Of a stretch of DNA of 38,392 nucleotides, positions 9,008-18,370 are shown one piece after another (the first letter of the stretch is position 1; each line of letters opens with the position of its first letter). Under the pieces are notes generated by a model. That model did no database searches, was not told the origin of the DNA, and saw nothing but the letters and a program-made list of their open reading frames with translations. Position numbers and translations under genes: made by a program. The DNA comes from Muribaculaceae bacterium (lineage in GTDB: Bacteria; Bacteroidota; Bacteroidia; Bacteroidales; Muribaculaceae), in the NCBI GenBank assembly GCA_022484565.1, contig JAKVKZ010000032.1, forward strand, positions 1 through 38,392. Reading direction: 5' to 3'.

Positions 9008-10591
9008 CTATAATGGTAATATCTCTATTTTGTCGAAATCAGGACTTGTTCCTTGTGCAACTGATATAATCAATGCGTTGTCGCCCTTTTTAAGAGTGAC
9101 TTTTATTTCTTTCATGAATTTTGCACGAGTGGCTTGTTTTTCCACCTGCATCTCTCCTGAGAACTTATTGATGGAATAATTGATTGTTCCTGCCTCTTGG
9201 TTATAGCCATAAAGCCGTAATACGTAATTACCGCCATGAGCTACGTGGATTGCAGGAAATCTGCACCAGTTCGTTGCATTACCTCCCAAATTCTTCACAA
9301 TATGGCCATTTGAAGCATCCTTGCAAGGGAACACCGCAGCACTTTGCGGCGATTCAGGGCTGTAGTCATTAAGATACGATTGTTCTGCCTCATAAACGGT
9401 GGCATCCAACCTCTTACTCCCTTTCAAAGTGAACAATGCGCAGCCATGACGTGGCACATCCACATAAAATCCTTTTTCTGATGTGGCTACAGGGCAATGT
9501 TGCCATAAGTCCCTGACTTTCACTTTACCGCCAAGCAGCAGGTCAGCAAAAGAACAGAATACATGTTGAGGCTTTTCCGACCTATTATACACGGCCATTG
9601 CTCGCGTTGTGGAATACATTTTCTTGATGTCTTTTGCAACTATTATCACATCGTCATCCTGTTTAACCACTTGTGCCTGCAATCCCAAAGGGTCCTGGTT
9701 CAGCGCAATCACTTCTTTATTCAACAGCAAATTCAAAGTCGAATCAGATATATAGCGGACATCACAGCCAATAATCAAAGGTGATTCCAATATGCTCCAC
9801 ATTCCGAAATGCGTTTTCGCTTCTTCATTTTGCATGCCTCTTCCTACTTCAAGAATATCCATATCATTGTAATGACCCGGTGAGGAATAAGCTCCCAAAT
9901 AGAGGTCTTTACGAATAATCTCGTCTATTCTCCTGAACTCTCTGGAAATATCATCATCGATGCGCCAGGAATCAGCAAAATTAATTGCCCAAGTGCCAGG
10001 AAATTGCCAACGGCAAATATTAAAGCGTATATCTTGACGCTTGCAGTTTCTTAAATGTCGATAGATATTAGTGTACAGTTCTTTAGCACTTTTTTTAATA
10101 TTAAGGCCGCCACAAAAGTCAACCTTGAAGAAATCAAAGTCCAATTCATCGAAAAACAATCGGCAGTCAGCTTCTTCGTGCTGCCATAGTCCCACACCTC
10201 GTCCATGGGGATTATTGTCCCAAGTCGTGCTGCACAGATTATCACCGGCATCGGAATAAATGCCTATTTTCATTCCCAACTGATGGACATGCTGCACTAT
10301 AGGTGCCAACCCATTAGGAAAATTCCCATTCCAATATAGTCTGCCGTCACTGTCTCTTCCACCGAAAAAGCCGTCATCAATATCCACATAGTTGTAACCG
10401 GCGGCAAATAGTCCTTTCGACACCATCGAATCGGCTGCACTATTTATTAAGGATTCACTGATGTTGATTCTGAAGCTGTTCCACGAACTCCAACCCATCA
10501 TGGGCAAATTGAACTGTTTTGCTGCATTAATTTGAGATCCAAAGCAGAAAAATAGTGATATAAGAAACAGTGTCGTTGTTATATGTCTCAT
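9008..10591 (-). CDS. GH27 alpha-galactosidase-like protein with C-terminal CBM-like domain
   Basis: 527 residues. Signal peptide (1-23), then a GH27 (beta/alpha)8 barrel beginning MMGWSSWNSF and YVDIDDGFF. The expected nucleophile Asp is in FFKVDFCGG (about residue 156) and the acid/base Asp in DSWRIDDDI (about 212). PGHYNDMDILEVG is another family hallmark. An all-beta GH27 C-domain follows, and residues from about 400 (VYEAEQSYL...) look like a CBM35/CBM6 carbohydrate-binding module. GH27 includes alpha-galactosidases, alpha-N-acetylgalactosaminidases and beta-L-arabinopyranosidases; sequence alone does not separate these. No T9SS tail is seen, so a periplasmic place is likely. It follows the GH2 gene by 42 bases and closes the operon. 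Confidence 0.88.
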   Translation of the reverse strand: MRHITTTLFLISLFFCFGSQINAAKQFNLPMMGWSSWNSFRINISESLINSAADSMVSKGLFAAGYNYVDIDDGFFGGRDSDGRLYWNGNFPNGLAPIVQHVHQLGMKIGIYSDAGDNLCSTTWDNNPHGRGVGLWQHEEADCRLFFDELDFDFFKVDFCGGLNIKKSAKELYTNIYRHLRNCKRQDIRFNICRWQFPGTWAINFADSWRIDDDISREFRRIDEIIRKDLYLGAYSSPGHYNDMDILEVGRGMQNEEAKTHFGMWSILESPLIIGCDVRYISDSTLNLLLNKEVIALNQDPLGLQAQVVKQDDDVIIVAKDIKKMYSTTRAMAVYNRSEKPQHVFCSFADLLLGGKVKVRDLWQHCPVATSEKGFYVDVPRHGCALFTLKGSKRLDATVYEAEQSYLNDYSPESPQSAAVFPCKDASNGHIVKNLGGNATNWCRFPAIHVAHGGNYVLRLYGYNQEAGTINYSINKFSGEMQVEKQATRAKFMKEIKVTLKKGDNALIISVAQGTSPDFDKIEILPL

Positions 10592-10633
10592 AATTAATAA
10601 GTATTATAAAAATGCACCAATTTGCATTTAGGT

Positions 10634-13387
10634 TTAATTATTGTGTAAAATGCTATATAGCACAGCACTGTTTTTCGCGCTTTGCGGGGTGAAATCTTTG
10701 CTGTTCATGTAATCAAGAATTGAATTCAGCAACTGTTTTGCAACAATTCGCTCATCAATTTTTGTAGTCAAATCGCACGAAGAGATAATCAATTTGCCTT
10801 TCCCTACTGAACATTCATAAAGCACTGCCAACTTCCTGTTATTGGAAAAATTGTCAATCACCTCAACAATTGGCTTTCCTCCCTCGAATTTACTTACATC
10901 AATTGCCTTTGAATTCTTCAACAAATCCCACCATTGCCAATCAGTATTCATATCCGTAGGAAATTCACTTAACGCTTTATGCTTAGGGTTGCACAATATT
11001 CCCATTGTCCCTGCTTGTTTTGGAAAATGCACTGGACTCCAGAATACGGGTACGAACCTTCCTTTTATGCCATTGATTTTTTGCCAATCAGGGTTAAAAA
11101 GCACTTTACCTCCCTTTTTCAGGCAATTCATCGCCTCATCGTAATCAGATGTTACGAGAACATTTCCGCGCCGAATCTTTTCATCATTAGGATATACCCA
11201 AATATTCCAATGGTTTTTGTATGGTGTTCCTGCGAGTTCCACTCTTAATTGCAACTTTTCTGCACATTTTTCCGATTGAAGATAGCAGTTTACATTTATC
11301 ACATTGTTATTATATCCTGCCGTAATATTTGCTCTGCTTTTCCCTGAATTTATTATTTCTCCATTTTCATTTACGATCTTCCAAATCACTTCATTGCCGT
11401 TAAAGTTCTTGCCGGAATAATCTGTGGCATCAATCTGAGCCGTAAACTGTTCATTGTTCGTGTATGTGGCCTTCGGGAAACGCGCCAATAATGTGACAGG
11501 AGAGCAGAATTCCCTGAAATATTCAGGAGTTACAATTCCCTTGCTTTCCCAAAAGGCATTGAGCAACCCCACTAAAGCTGTCCCCTGCCCAGGAAAATCA
11601 TGAAGGTCCAATAATTGGAATCCGCTTATTCCTCTCGTTTTTAATGCTCTTTCCACCTCTTCTTTATATAGTATTGATGCCAGTTTCCCCGAGGCGAGGG
11701 TGAAATCAGCAGCTTTATCCAATAATCCTTTTTCTTTTAAATCTTTTCTTATCGCTTTGAAATTAATTGGGTCAAGCACTCCATTATATTTATCAATTTC
11801 TCTTAAATCAGGAAATACGGCATATTGACCCACTTCATGAGTAATCAATGGCACATCCACGCTGTCCACAGCTGCAGAGTAATCTTTATTGAATGTTGGC
11901 GATTCACTGTCGAACACGCCTTGACCTCTCACCCAGCCCCATTTTGTCCATTGTGTCACGAAATAGTCATCATTCGGAATTGGTTGTGTTCCATAACCTT
12001 TCTCGAATGTGAATGTGGTGTTCGTGTATAGATGCCTGTTATCCTGAGCCTTGAGATGTCCTACCAGCCCAGCCATAAAAGTCATGTCATGCTGAAGTTC
12101 ATTTCCCATGCTCCATAAGCAGAATGATGGATGATTCCCGTATTCTTTCATTATCCTATCGGCTTCATCATACAGGAATCTATTTGTTGGCTTGTCATCG
12201 CTGAGTGTCAACGTCCACAAAGGCAATTCAATCTGTAAATAAAAGCCTGCCTCATCAGCTGCTTCAAAAGCGGCCTCTGGCGGGCACCATGAATGAAATC
12301 TCAAATGATTCAATCCCCATTCTTTCGCTATTTTCAATTCTTTTGTCCAATCTTCTTTGTTCATCGGCGGGCAACCGGTCAATGGAAACACGCAACATTC
12401 CAATGTACCTCTTAGGAACAACGGTCTTCCATTGATAAGCAATGTCTTGCCGTCAGCCGAAATCTTGCGCATACCGAAATCCGTCACTTTTTCAGAAGTC
12501 TCATTATTGACCTTTAATTTTGCAGTCGCAACGTAAAGTTCAGGCGAAAACTCATCCCACAATTTCACATTATCTCCCATGTCCAAGTTCAGCTGGATAT
12601 AATCCTTTGCGCCATTCACGCCAATATTCTGAACATTGCTCGCAATAATGTTTTCACTTCCCTTTTGGCGTATTTCCACGCATATTTCGCCATTGGCTTT
12701 GATTTTACATGGATTGGCCACATTGATTTTTACAGTTACCGTACTGTCATCAATATTTGGAAATACTTGAAGATTTTCAATCGACACTTTTTCCTCAGCC
12801 AATATCTTTATTTCGCCAATAATTCCGTTCCATATCGTCTGTGTCGCGTCAGTGTACGACGATGCCAGATTTTCAAAGCTTGTTTCAAACTTTTTTCTGT
12901 TGTCTATCCTTATTGTCAGTCTTTGGTTCTCACCCGGTTTAATCATATCTGTAATGTCATACCTGTGAGGTGTGGAAAGGCTAAAACAAGAATCGTTCAC
13001 CTTCTTCCCGTCAACCCACACTTCCGATTCCCAAATTGTCCGTTCTAACGACAGAATAAATCTTTTTCCCGCCATGTCCTTAGGCGCAGTGAACATTTTT
13101 GTGTACCAAGCTGACCCCACATACGAATATTTTCTCGTCAAATGCAGAAGTTGTGGCTTAGCCAATTTTATTGATAAGGTGTCTTTATCTCCCAAGTGCG
13201 CCATATCGGTAGTGCCGGGTAAAGTAATCGCCTGCTTAAATTCCTTATTGTACCATCCCTCTGAAACGCCAATATCAGTTTTGTCAAGAGCGATATTCCA
13301 CTTTCCCGACAAGTCAATCTCATTGCCTGCTTTCATTTCAAATGAGATTAGCACTAATAAAAACAACAGAAATTTCTTCATATCCAT
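10634..13387 (-). CDS. GH2 beta-galactosidase-like glycosidase
   Basis: 917 residues (915 if started at MKKF). Signal peptide (about 1-20), GH2 sugar-binding domain (IDLSGKWNIALD, TLPGTTDMAHLG, AWYTKMF), immunoglobulin-like domain, then the TIM barrel with HLRFHSWCPPEAAFEAADEAG. The probable acid/base Glu is in WSMGNELQHD (about 426) and the nucleophile Glu in ITHEVGQY (about 517). About 250 residues after the barrel lack an obvious known domain. There is no T9SS tail, so it is probably periplasmic. Its start lies 3 bases after the stop of the DUF5107/TPR gene, which implies translational coupling. GH2 covers beta-galactosidase, beta-mannosidase and beta-glucuronidase; the GH27 and GH30 neighbours favour a galactoside but do not prove it. 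Confidence 0.85.
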   Translation of the reverse strand: MDMKKFLLFLLVLISFEMKAGNEIDLSGKWNIALDKTDIGVSEGWYNKEFKQAITLPGTTDMAHLGDKDTLSIKLAKPQLLHLTRKYSYVGSAWYTKMFTAPKDMAGKRFILSLERTIWESEVWVDGKKVNDSCFSLSTPHRYDITDMIKPGENQRLTIRIDNRKKFETSFENLASSYTDATQTIWNGIIGEIKILAEEKVSIENLQVFPNIDDSTVTVKINVANPCKIKANGEICVEIRQKGSENIIASNVQNIGVNGAKDYIQLNLDMGDNVKLWDEFSPELYVATAKLKVNNETSEKVTDFGMRKISADGKTLLINGRPLFLRGTLECCVFPLTGCPPMNKEDWTKELKIAKEWGLNHLRFHSWCPPEAAFEAADEAGFYLQIELPLWTLTLSDDKPTNRFLYDEADRIMKEYGNHPSFCLWSMGNELQHDMTFMAGLVGHLKAQDNRHLYTNTTFTFEKGYGTQPIPNDDYFVTQWTKWGWVRGQGVFDSESPTFNKDYSAAVDSVDVPLITHEVGQYAVFPDLREIDKYNGVLDPINFKAIRKDLKEKGLLDKAADFTLASGKLASILYKEEVERALKTRGISGFQLLDLHDFPGQGTALVGLLNAFWESKGIVTPEYFREFCSPVTLLARFPKATYTNNEQFTAQIDATDYSGKNFNGNEVIWKIVNENGEIINSGKSRANITAGYNNNVINVNCYLQSEKCAEKLQLRVELAGTPYKNHWNIWVYPNDEKIRRGNVLVTSDYDEAMNCLKKGGKVLFNPDWQKINGIKGRFVPVFWSPVHFPKQAGTMGILCNPKHKALSEFPTDMNTDWQWWDLLKNSKAIDVSKFEGGKPIVEVIDNFSNNRKLAVLYECSVGKGKLIISSCDLTTKIDERIVAKQLLNSILDYMNSKDFTPQSAKNSAVLYSILHNN

Positions 13388-13390
13388 GCC

Positions 13391-16300
13391 TTATTTTGTG
13401 TACATGTGTTTGTTGACGTCTAACTTTCTCGCTTCTGCATAGCATTCCTCGGCTTTGGCATCATCATTCAGGCCGCTGTATCCTAATGCCATCATGTACA
13501 GGCAATGTACTTTGTTCTTTTCGTTCAAGTCACGCTCCCAAATTTGGATGTCAGGCAAAGAGACAGCGAAATAATCAATCTTAATCTTGTCATTGATATG
13601 TTTCAATCCATATTCTATCAGATTATGGAATCTCTTTTCTGCTTCTTCCTTTTCGCCCAATTTGTAAAGTGCCAATCCTTGATAGAAAATCTTGTCTGGT
13701 TTCTGGTCATTGTAGAACACCACATCGCATGGTTCACTTAATCCCACTGATGCAAGTTCAAAATATTTTTTTGCAAGTTCGCCGTTTCCTGTCTTTTCAT
13801 AAACACAGCCCAAATAATAATTGAAATCATTTTCCTGCGCTCCTTTCAATTTTCCCTCTCCCAAATTTTCAGGATATATGTAGCATTCATCCAATAGCGC
13901 TTTCGCCTTTTCATATTCTGCTGAAGCAATCAGTTTTTTCGCCAATTCCACTCTTGCAATTTGGTATTGTTCAGGCACTTTACCTTCCCCGCCTTCCCAA
14001 GGATGGAATTTCCTGTTGTCGATTATTTTCATTGCTTCTTCGTAGCGTCCAAGCTGATTCAGCAATGTCGCATATTCCAGCACCATATCGTCACGCTTTT
14101 CCACAAGGTTGTAATGTTCTTGTAGCCTTTTCAGTCTTTCTTCAGGCTGATAATTTAGATTCTTGAGCAGTTGGTCAATTTCCATAAACAATCTGCTGTC
14201 GGTCATGTCAAGTGCGAATGCTGATTCCAGCAATTCCAAAGCCTCCTTTTTTTTGCCTAATTTATTGAAATAGCCCAACGCCAAATTTCGTTTGGCTGTA
14301 GGGAATTTTCCGTCTAATTTCACTGATTCTTCCCAATATTGTATAGCCTCTTTATATTGACGCTTGTCATAGAATAAATTACCCAGATAATATTTTGCCT
14401 TTGCATCATTCGGATTATTCTCAATTGCAGCCTTTAACACTATTACGGCCTCTATCTGATTCGGAAAACAATAGTCTGCCTTTGCTTCCGAGCCTTTTTT
14501 GAAAGCAGTCATTGCCAACGCCACATCACCTTGCTTCAAAAGTGCATATCCTTTATAATAATATGCCATTGGCGATAAATCCTTGCACGATTCTGTAGCT
14601 ATATCGGCAATTTTCACACAATCTTCATATTGTCCGGCATTGAGATAATCTATTATTAATTCTTCATAATTGTGATATTCATCACGCATTATCTCTTTCA
14701 TTTCTGTGATGTCGCCGTCTAACAGATATTTCTCATACAGGCACCCGAAATTAAAGTTATCCTGTTTTAATGATTCTTTTGCCACAGCCATAGCCTCAAT
14801 TCCACGTCCTGCCTTCCTCAATGCCACACATTTCAAATGCCTTGCCAGCAGATTATGATAATTCCTTTTCAGCGACATCTCAAGTTCCGATAAGGCTCTT
14901 TGATATTTGCCTTTCATCAACGATATTTGTGCCAATGCGAAATACCCGCAATCCTGCCATGCAGCATTCCAGCATGATTTATATATCGATTCGTATGCCT
15001 CATCACATTTCCCTTGATATTTTTGTGACAGACCCAAATTATATAGTGGTTCACCGTCGTAAGGATTTGGATTGCGCTCTGTCTGTGTGTCCACAGCCTT
15101 TTGCAGATATTTTTCAGCCTCTGCGAATTGACCTTTACGGAACAAGAGAAGCCCCATAGCATTGTTATTCCTGATGTCCGACGGGTCGCGCCTCAATGCC
15201 TCCAGATAATAATCACTTGCCTTATATGTGGCATGACGGTACTGCTCAATATGTTGTCCTGTTAAAAATAGCTGTTCCGTCGTCTTTATATCCTCAGGGT
15301 CCAATGCCTTTTTTGCTGGCGACGGGACAGCCTTCTTAGCGGAAGGCTCTGCCTTCCACATCAACAATCTTTTACCCTTATTGTCAATTATCTCTATGTC
15401 GCATGCCTTTATATCTTTTATTCCTTGTATCTCTTTCTGGTAATCATTCTCAGGCGAAATGGCTATATTTTCCTTGTGAATTTCTTTCCCAGTCTCCCGA
15501 ATCACCACTTCAATTTCTTGTGCTGATGTCCCGAACAGTTTAAGAATCACTCCATTATCGCTCTCTTCAACATTCAATAAAATATCCTTACAGGCATTTT
15601 TCACCACACCAAGGTCACGGTATGGCAGGAAATATTGTGTGAAAGTCTTTTCCTCATACGGCTGAAGCCATGAAAAATCCGGCTGGTTGTCGCAATACAC
15701 GCCTGTCATCAGTTCAATGTACGGGCCATCGTTGTCTGTCAGATTCCTGTCCCACGCTTTGCCGAAATCGCCACATCCCCATGTCCATTGCTTCTTTCCT
15801 GTCGACACGTTATGGTTAGCCACATGAAGCACTCCGGCCTTTGTGTCATTTTCGTATCCTCCCACAAAGTCATACTTCGACCTTACTGCCATGTATGATG
15901 TAGGCACAGGTATATTTTTATATCTCGATATGTCAACGCCTGCCGAGTAGTCCACCTTGTAATACGTTCCTGTGGCAATAGGGAATGTTGACACATCGCG
16001 GCGGCCATGGTCAAACACTGCATTCACATCGGGTGGAAAAACGCTTTGATAATAATCATTCACCGACACTGCCGGATTAGCCCACCATAAGAATGTTTGC
16101 GGTATTGGCGTCGGATTATATAGCTGCCCTTTTATTTCAAGATAAGCCTTACCAGGGTAAAGCGTATATCCGGCCATTCCCTTCTGATGGAACATCCGTT
16201 CACGCTCACTTACCCAAACGGTCGCGCTGCCATCTTCAAATTCCTCTATCTTGTAGTCAACAGGCAGGAATGTGCTTGGCCTGTGATGCTGTGGCCAGTT

Positions 16301-16648
16301 TATTTCTATTCCTCCTGATATCCATGGTCCGGTCAGACCCACAAGCGCAGGCTTAATCACATGATTGTAATATATAAAATGACGTTGCTTTATTTTATCG
16401 TACGCCATTTGCACACGTCCTCCCAATTCAGGAAGTATCATCACCTTTATATATTCGTTCTCAAGGAATACTGCATTGTACGTCTTATCTACTGGTTTGT
16501 CCCCAATTTTCTCAATCACTGGATATGGATACACCACTCCGCTGCTTCCTTGATACACTCTTTTTTCAAGAAACATTGGATTCTTTTCAGCCTTGCCTAT
16601 CTCATACGTTGGAATCTCAACGGATTCTCTCCAAACTGATACTTTCAT
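13391..16648 (-). CDS. DUF5107 domain and tetratricopeptide repeat protein
   Basis: 1085 residues with no signal peptide, so most likely cytoplasmic. Residues 1 to about 430 match the DUF5107 type: a beta-sandwich resembling galactose-mutarotase-like folds (VMILPELGGRVQMAYD, GGIEINWPQHHRPS, TFLWWANPAV). After a Lys/Pro/Ala-rich linker (about 435-450), the rest is a long run of TPR units, for example residues with AEKYLQKAV, KAKYYLGNLFYDKRQYKEAI and LAKKYFELASVGL. The biochemical function of DUF5107 is not established to my knowledge. The gene lies between a sugar transporter (20 bases) and a GH2 gene (3 bases), which points to intracellular handling or sensing of the imported sugar. Confidence 0.85.
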   Translation of the reverse strand: MKVSVWRESVEIPTYEIGKAEKNPMFLEKRVYQGSSGVVYPYPVIEKIGDKPVDKTYNAVFLENEYIKVMILPELGGRVQMAYDKIKQRHFIYYNHVIKPALVGLTGPWISGGIEINWPQHHRPSTFLPVDYKIEEFEDGSATVWVSERERMFHQKGMAGYTLYPGKAYLEIKGQLYNPTPIPQTFLWWANPAVSVNDYYQSVFPPDVNAVFDHGRRDVSTFPIATGTYYKVDYSAGVDISRYKNIPVPTSYMAVRSKYDFVGGYENDTKAGVLHVANHNVSTGKKQWTWGCGDFGKAWDRNLTDNDGPYIELMTGVYCDNQPDFSWLQPYEEKTFTQYFLPYRDLGVVKNACKDILLNVEESDNGVILKLFGTSAQEIEVVIRETGKEIHKENIAISPENDYQKEIQGIKDIKACDIEIIDNKGKRLLMWKAEPSAKKAVPSPAKKALDPEDIKTTEQLFLTGQHIEQYRHATYKASDYYLEALRRDPSDIRNNNAMGLLLFRKGQFAEAEKYLQKAVDTQTERNPNPYDGEPLYNLGLSQKYQGKCDEAYESIYKSCWNAAWQDCGYFALAQISLMKGKYQRALSELEMSLKRNYHNLLARHLKCVALRKAGRGIEAMAVAKESLKQDNFNFGCLYEKYLLDGDITEMKEIMRDEYHNYEELIIDYLNAGQYEDCVKIADIATESCKDLSPMAYYYKGYALLKQGDVALAMTAFKKGSEAKADYCFPNQIEAVIVLKAAIENNPNDAKAKYYLGNLFYDKRQYKEAIQYWEESVKLDGKFPTAKRNLALGYFNKLGKKKEALELLESAFALDMTDSRLFMEIDQLLKNLNYQPEERLKRLQEHYNLVEKRDDMVLEYATLLNQLGRYEEAMKIIDNRKFHPWEGGEGKVPEQYQIARVELAKKLIASAEYEKAKALLDECYIYPENLGEGKLKGAQENDFNYYLGCVYEKTGNGELAKKYFELASVGLSEPCDVVFYNDQKPDKIFYQGLALYKLGEKEEAEKRFHNLIEYGLKHINDKIKIDYFAVSLPDIQIWERDLNEKNKVHCLYMMALGYSGLNDDAKAEECYAEARKLDVNKHMYTK

Positions 16649-16668
16649 TTTCTCTATATATAATATTA

Positions 16669-18066
16669 TTATTTCACTAATTCTTTCTCTATTTCTTCAA
16701 GTGTCTTGTTCTTGGTCTCTGGAACTTTGAAGAATATAAACATATATCCTAAGAGGCATATCACTCCATAGCACCAGAAGGTCCAGCTTGCTCCAAGATT
16801 ACTGTTCAATATCGGGAATGTATATGTCAGCACAAAGCAAGCAGCCCAAAGGAAGAATGTTGCTATCGACATCGCCAGACCTCTCACTGAATTCGGGAAA
16901 ATCTCCGATATCACCACCCACATCACTGGAGCCAGCGACACTGCGTAACATGCTATTGCCATCACCACCGTTATCAGCAATAATATTCCCGTAACATGAA
17001 ATTGATATGAAAGTCCTATCAACAGATATATAATAGCAAGCCCTGCAGAGCCTATTAATAGCAATGCCCGCCTGCCCAGTTTGTCAACTGTCATCATTGC
17101 CACCACTGTGAACACCACATTTATTACTCCTGTTATCACAATATTCATTAGGACGTCTGACACTCCGTATCCGGCTTGCGTGAATATTTCCTGTGCATAA
17201 TTAAATATCACATTTATTCCGCACCATTGCTGGAACACTGCTAATACTATTCCTATTATCAGCACTTTTCTCATCGACGGATGCATGATTTCTTTCCATG
17301 ATTTCTTGAAATCAGGTTTCCCCGAATTCTCCGCTGAACTGATTGTTGCCATCTCGTTCTCCACAAATTCATCATCTCCTATTCGCTTCAGCACTTTCTT
17401 CGCGTTCACATAATCACCTTTTACTGATAACCAACGTGGCGATTCGGGAATAAAGAATCCGAATATGAAAAAGAAAATCGCCGGCACCGTCTCTGCCCAG
17501 AACATTATGCGCCATCCCATCTGTCCATTCCATGAGGCCATTATGTAATCCTTCGTCGCATCTGCCGGTACAGGGTCTGCAACCAGCCAATTCACCACCT
17601 GTGCTGCAAGGATTCCTATCACTATCGTCAATTGATTGAGCGATACTAATCGTCCTCTCAATTTCGATGGGGAAATTTCCGCTATATATATAGGTGACAC
17701 ATTCGATGCGGCACCTATTGCAAAACCGCCTAATATTCTGTATGTGATGAACGTGCTTAAAGAATTTGCTGCACCAGTTCCGATTCCTGTCAGAACAAAT
17801 AGTATTGCAGCACTTATCAGCATCTTCTTTCTGCCATATTTATCACTGAGCCACCCCGACATCAGTGCTCCAAGCAGACAGCCTGGTAATGCGCTGCTCA
17901 TTACCCAACCCTGAAGTGCTGGATTGTCAGTTATTCCAAAAAATGGTTCATAAAATGGTTTCGCTCCACCTATTACGACCCAATCATAGCCAAACAGCAG
18001 TCCGCCCATTGCTGACACTGCGGATATAAGCAATAAATTGCCGAATTTTAAAGATTTGTTTCCCAT
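16669..18066 (-). CDS. MFS sugar porter (proton-sugar symporter)
   Basis: 465 residues from the Met at 18066 (MGNKSLKF), 12 predicted membrane segments. Sugar-porter signatures are present: GWLSDKYGRKK in the loop 2-3 region, PESPRWL, the sugar-binding QQWCGIN on helix 7, DKLGRRALLL in the loop 8-9 region, and PETKNKTLEEIE near the C-terminus. The family (XylE/GalP/GLUT-like) takes up monosaccharides such as xylose, galactose or glucose through the inner membrane. An upstream in-frame Met at 18165 would start translation ahead of the promoter and inside no known domain, so it was rejected. With the -7 box at 18082-18089, the leader would be only about 10 nt. First gene of a four-gene operon. 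Confidence 0.9.
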   Translation of the reverse strand: MGNKSLKFGNLLLISAVSAMGGLLFGYDWVVIGGAKPFYEPFFGITDNPALQGWVMSSALPGCLLGALMSGWLSDKYGRKKMLISAAILFVLTGIGTGAANSLSTFITYRILGGFAIGAASNVSPIYIAEISPSKLRGRLVSLNQLTIVIGILAAQVVNWLVADPVPADATKDYIMASWNGQMGWRIMFWAETVPAIFFFIFGFFIPESPRWLSVKGDYVNAKKVLKRIGDDEFVENEMATISSAENSGKPDFKKSWKEIMHPSMRKVLIIGIVLAVFQQWCGINVIFNYAQEIFTQAGYGVSDVLMNIVITGVINVVFTVVAMMTVDKLGRRALLLIGSAGLAIIYLLIGLSYQFHVTGILLLITVVMAIACYAVSLAPVMWVVISEIFPNSVRGLAMSIATFFLWAACFVLTYTFPILNSNLGASWTFWCYGVICLLGYMFIFFKVPETKNKTLEEIEKELVK

Positions 18067-18081
18067 ATAATAATTTTTTGA

Positions 18082-18140
18082 CAAAAGTAGTACACTCCTA
18101 CCACTATAAAAATAGACTAAAATATTATTCAAATGGACTA
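18082..18140 (-). promoter_or_regulatory. Operator C plus -7 box, promoter of MFS-DUF5107-GH2-GH27 operon
   Basis: On the minus strand: TAGTCCATTT (18140-18131), 11 bases, TAGTCTATTT (18119-18110), 20 bases, TACTTTTG (18089-18082). Spacing equals that of the other four operators. It stands back to back with operator D (148 bases apart), which serves the plus-strand GH92 gene. Confidence 0.8.
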
Positions 18141-18287
18141 TCTTCTTTTTTTGCTTTTTCTTCATTTTAGCTTTTCACCTACGACGGTTACAATAATATT
18201 TCAGGCAATCTTTTCTTGATTAATATCACAAGTCCCCTTTATCTCATATCATTCCATATTACTGAGACAAAAGCGTCCATTGAATGA

Positions 18288-18346
18288 TTGTCCATCAATA
18301 AAGTAATATAATCCATTTCAAGCGAACCAAATTAAAAATATTTTTG
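18288..18346 (+). promoter_or_regulatory. Operator D plus -7 box, promoter of GH92 gene
   Basis: TTGTCCATCA (18288-18297), 11 bases, TAATCCATTT (18309-18318), 20 bases, TATTTTTG (18339-18346). An extra half-site-like GCGTCCATTG lies upstream at 18273-18282, out of the 21-base register. The -7 box overlaps an upstream in-frame ATG, which therefore cannot be the start codon. Confidence 0.82.
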
Positions 18347-18370
18347 TTGCTTAATATTAAATCAAAATTC

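Noticed and set aside
10592..10633. TGGTGCATTT near the GH27 start, resembling AraC half-site 2
   Set aside because: No partner half-site 21 bases upstream and no -7 box 20 bases downstream; the gap is a normal intra-operon space.
18344..18370. Upstream in-frame ATG of the GH92 gene
   Set aside because: It lies inside the -7 box of operator D, so it cannot be translated from that promoter; the signal peptide begins at 18371.
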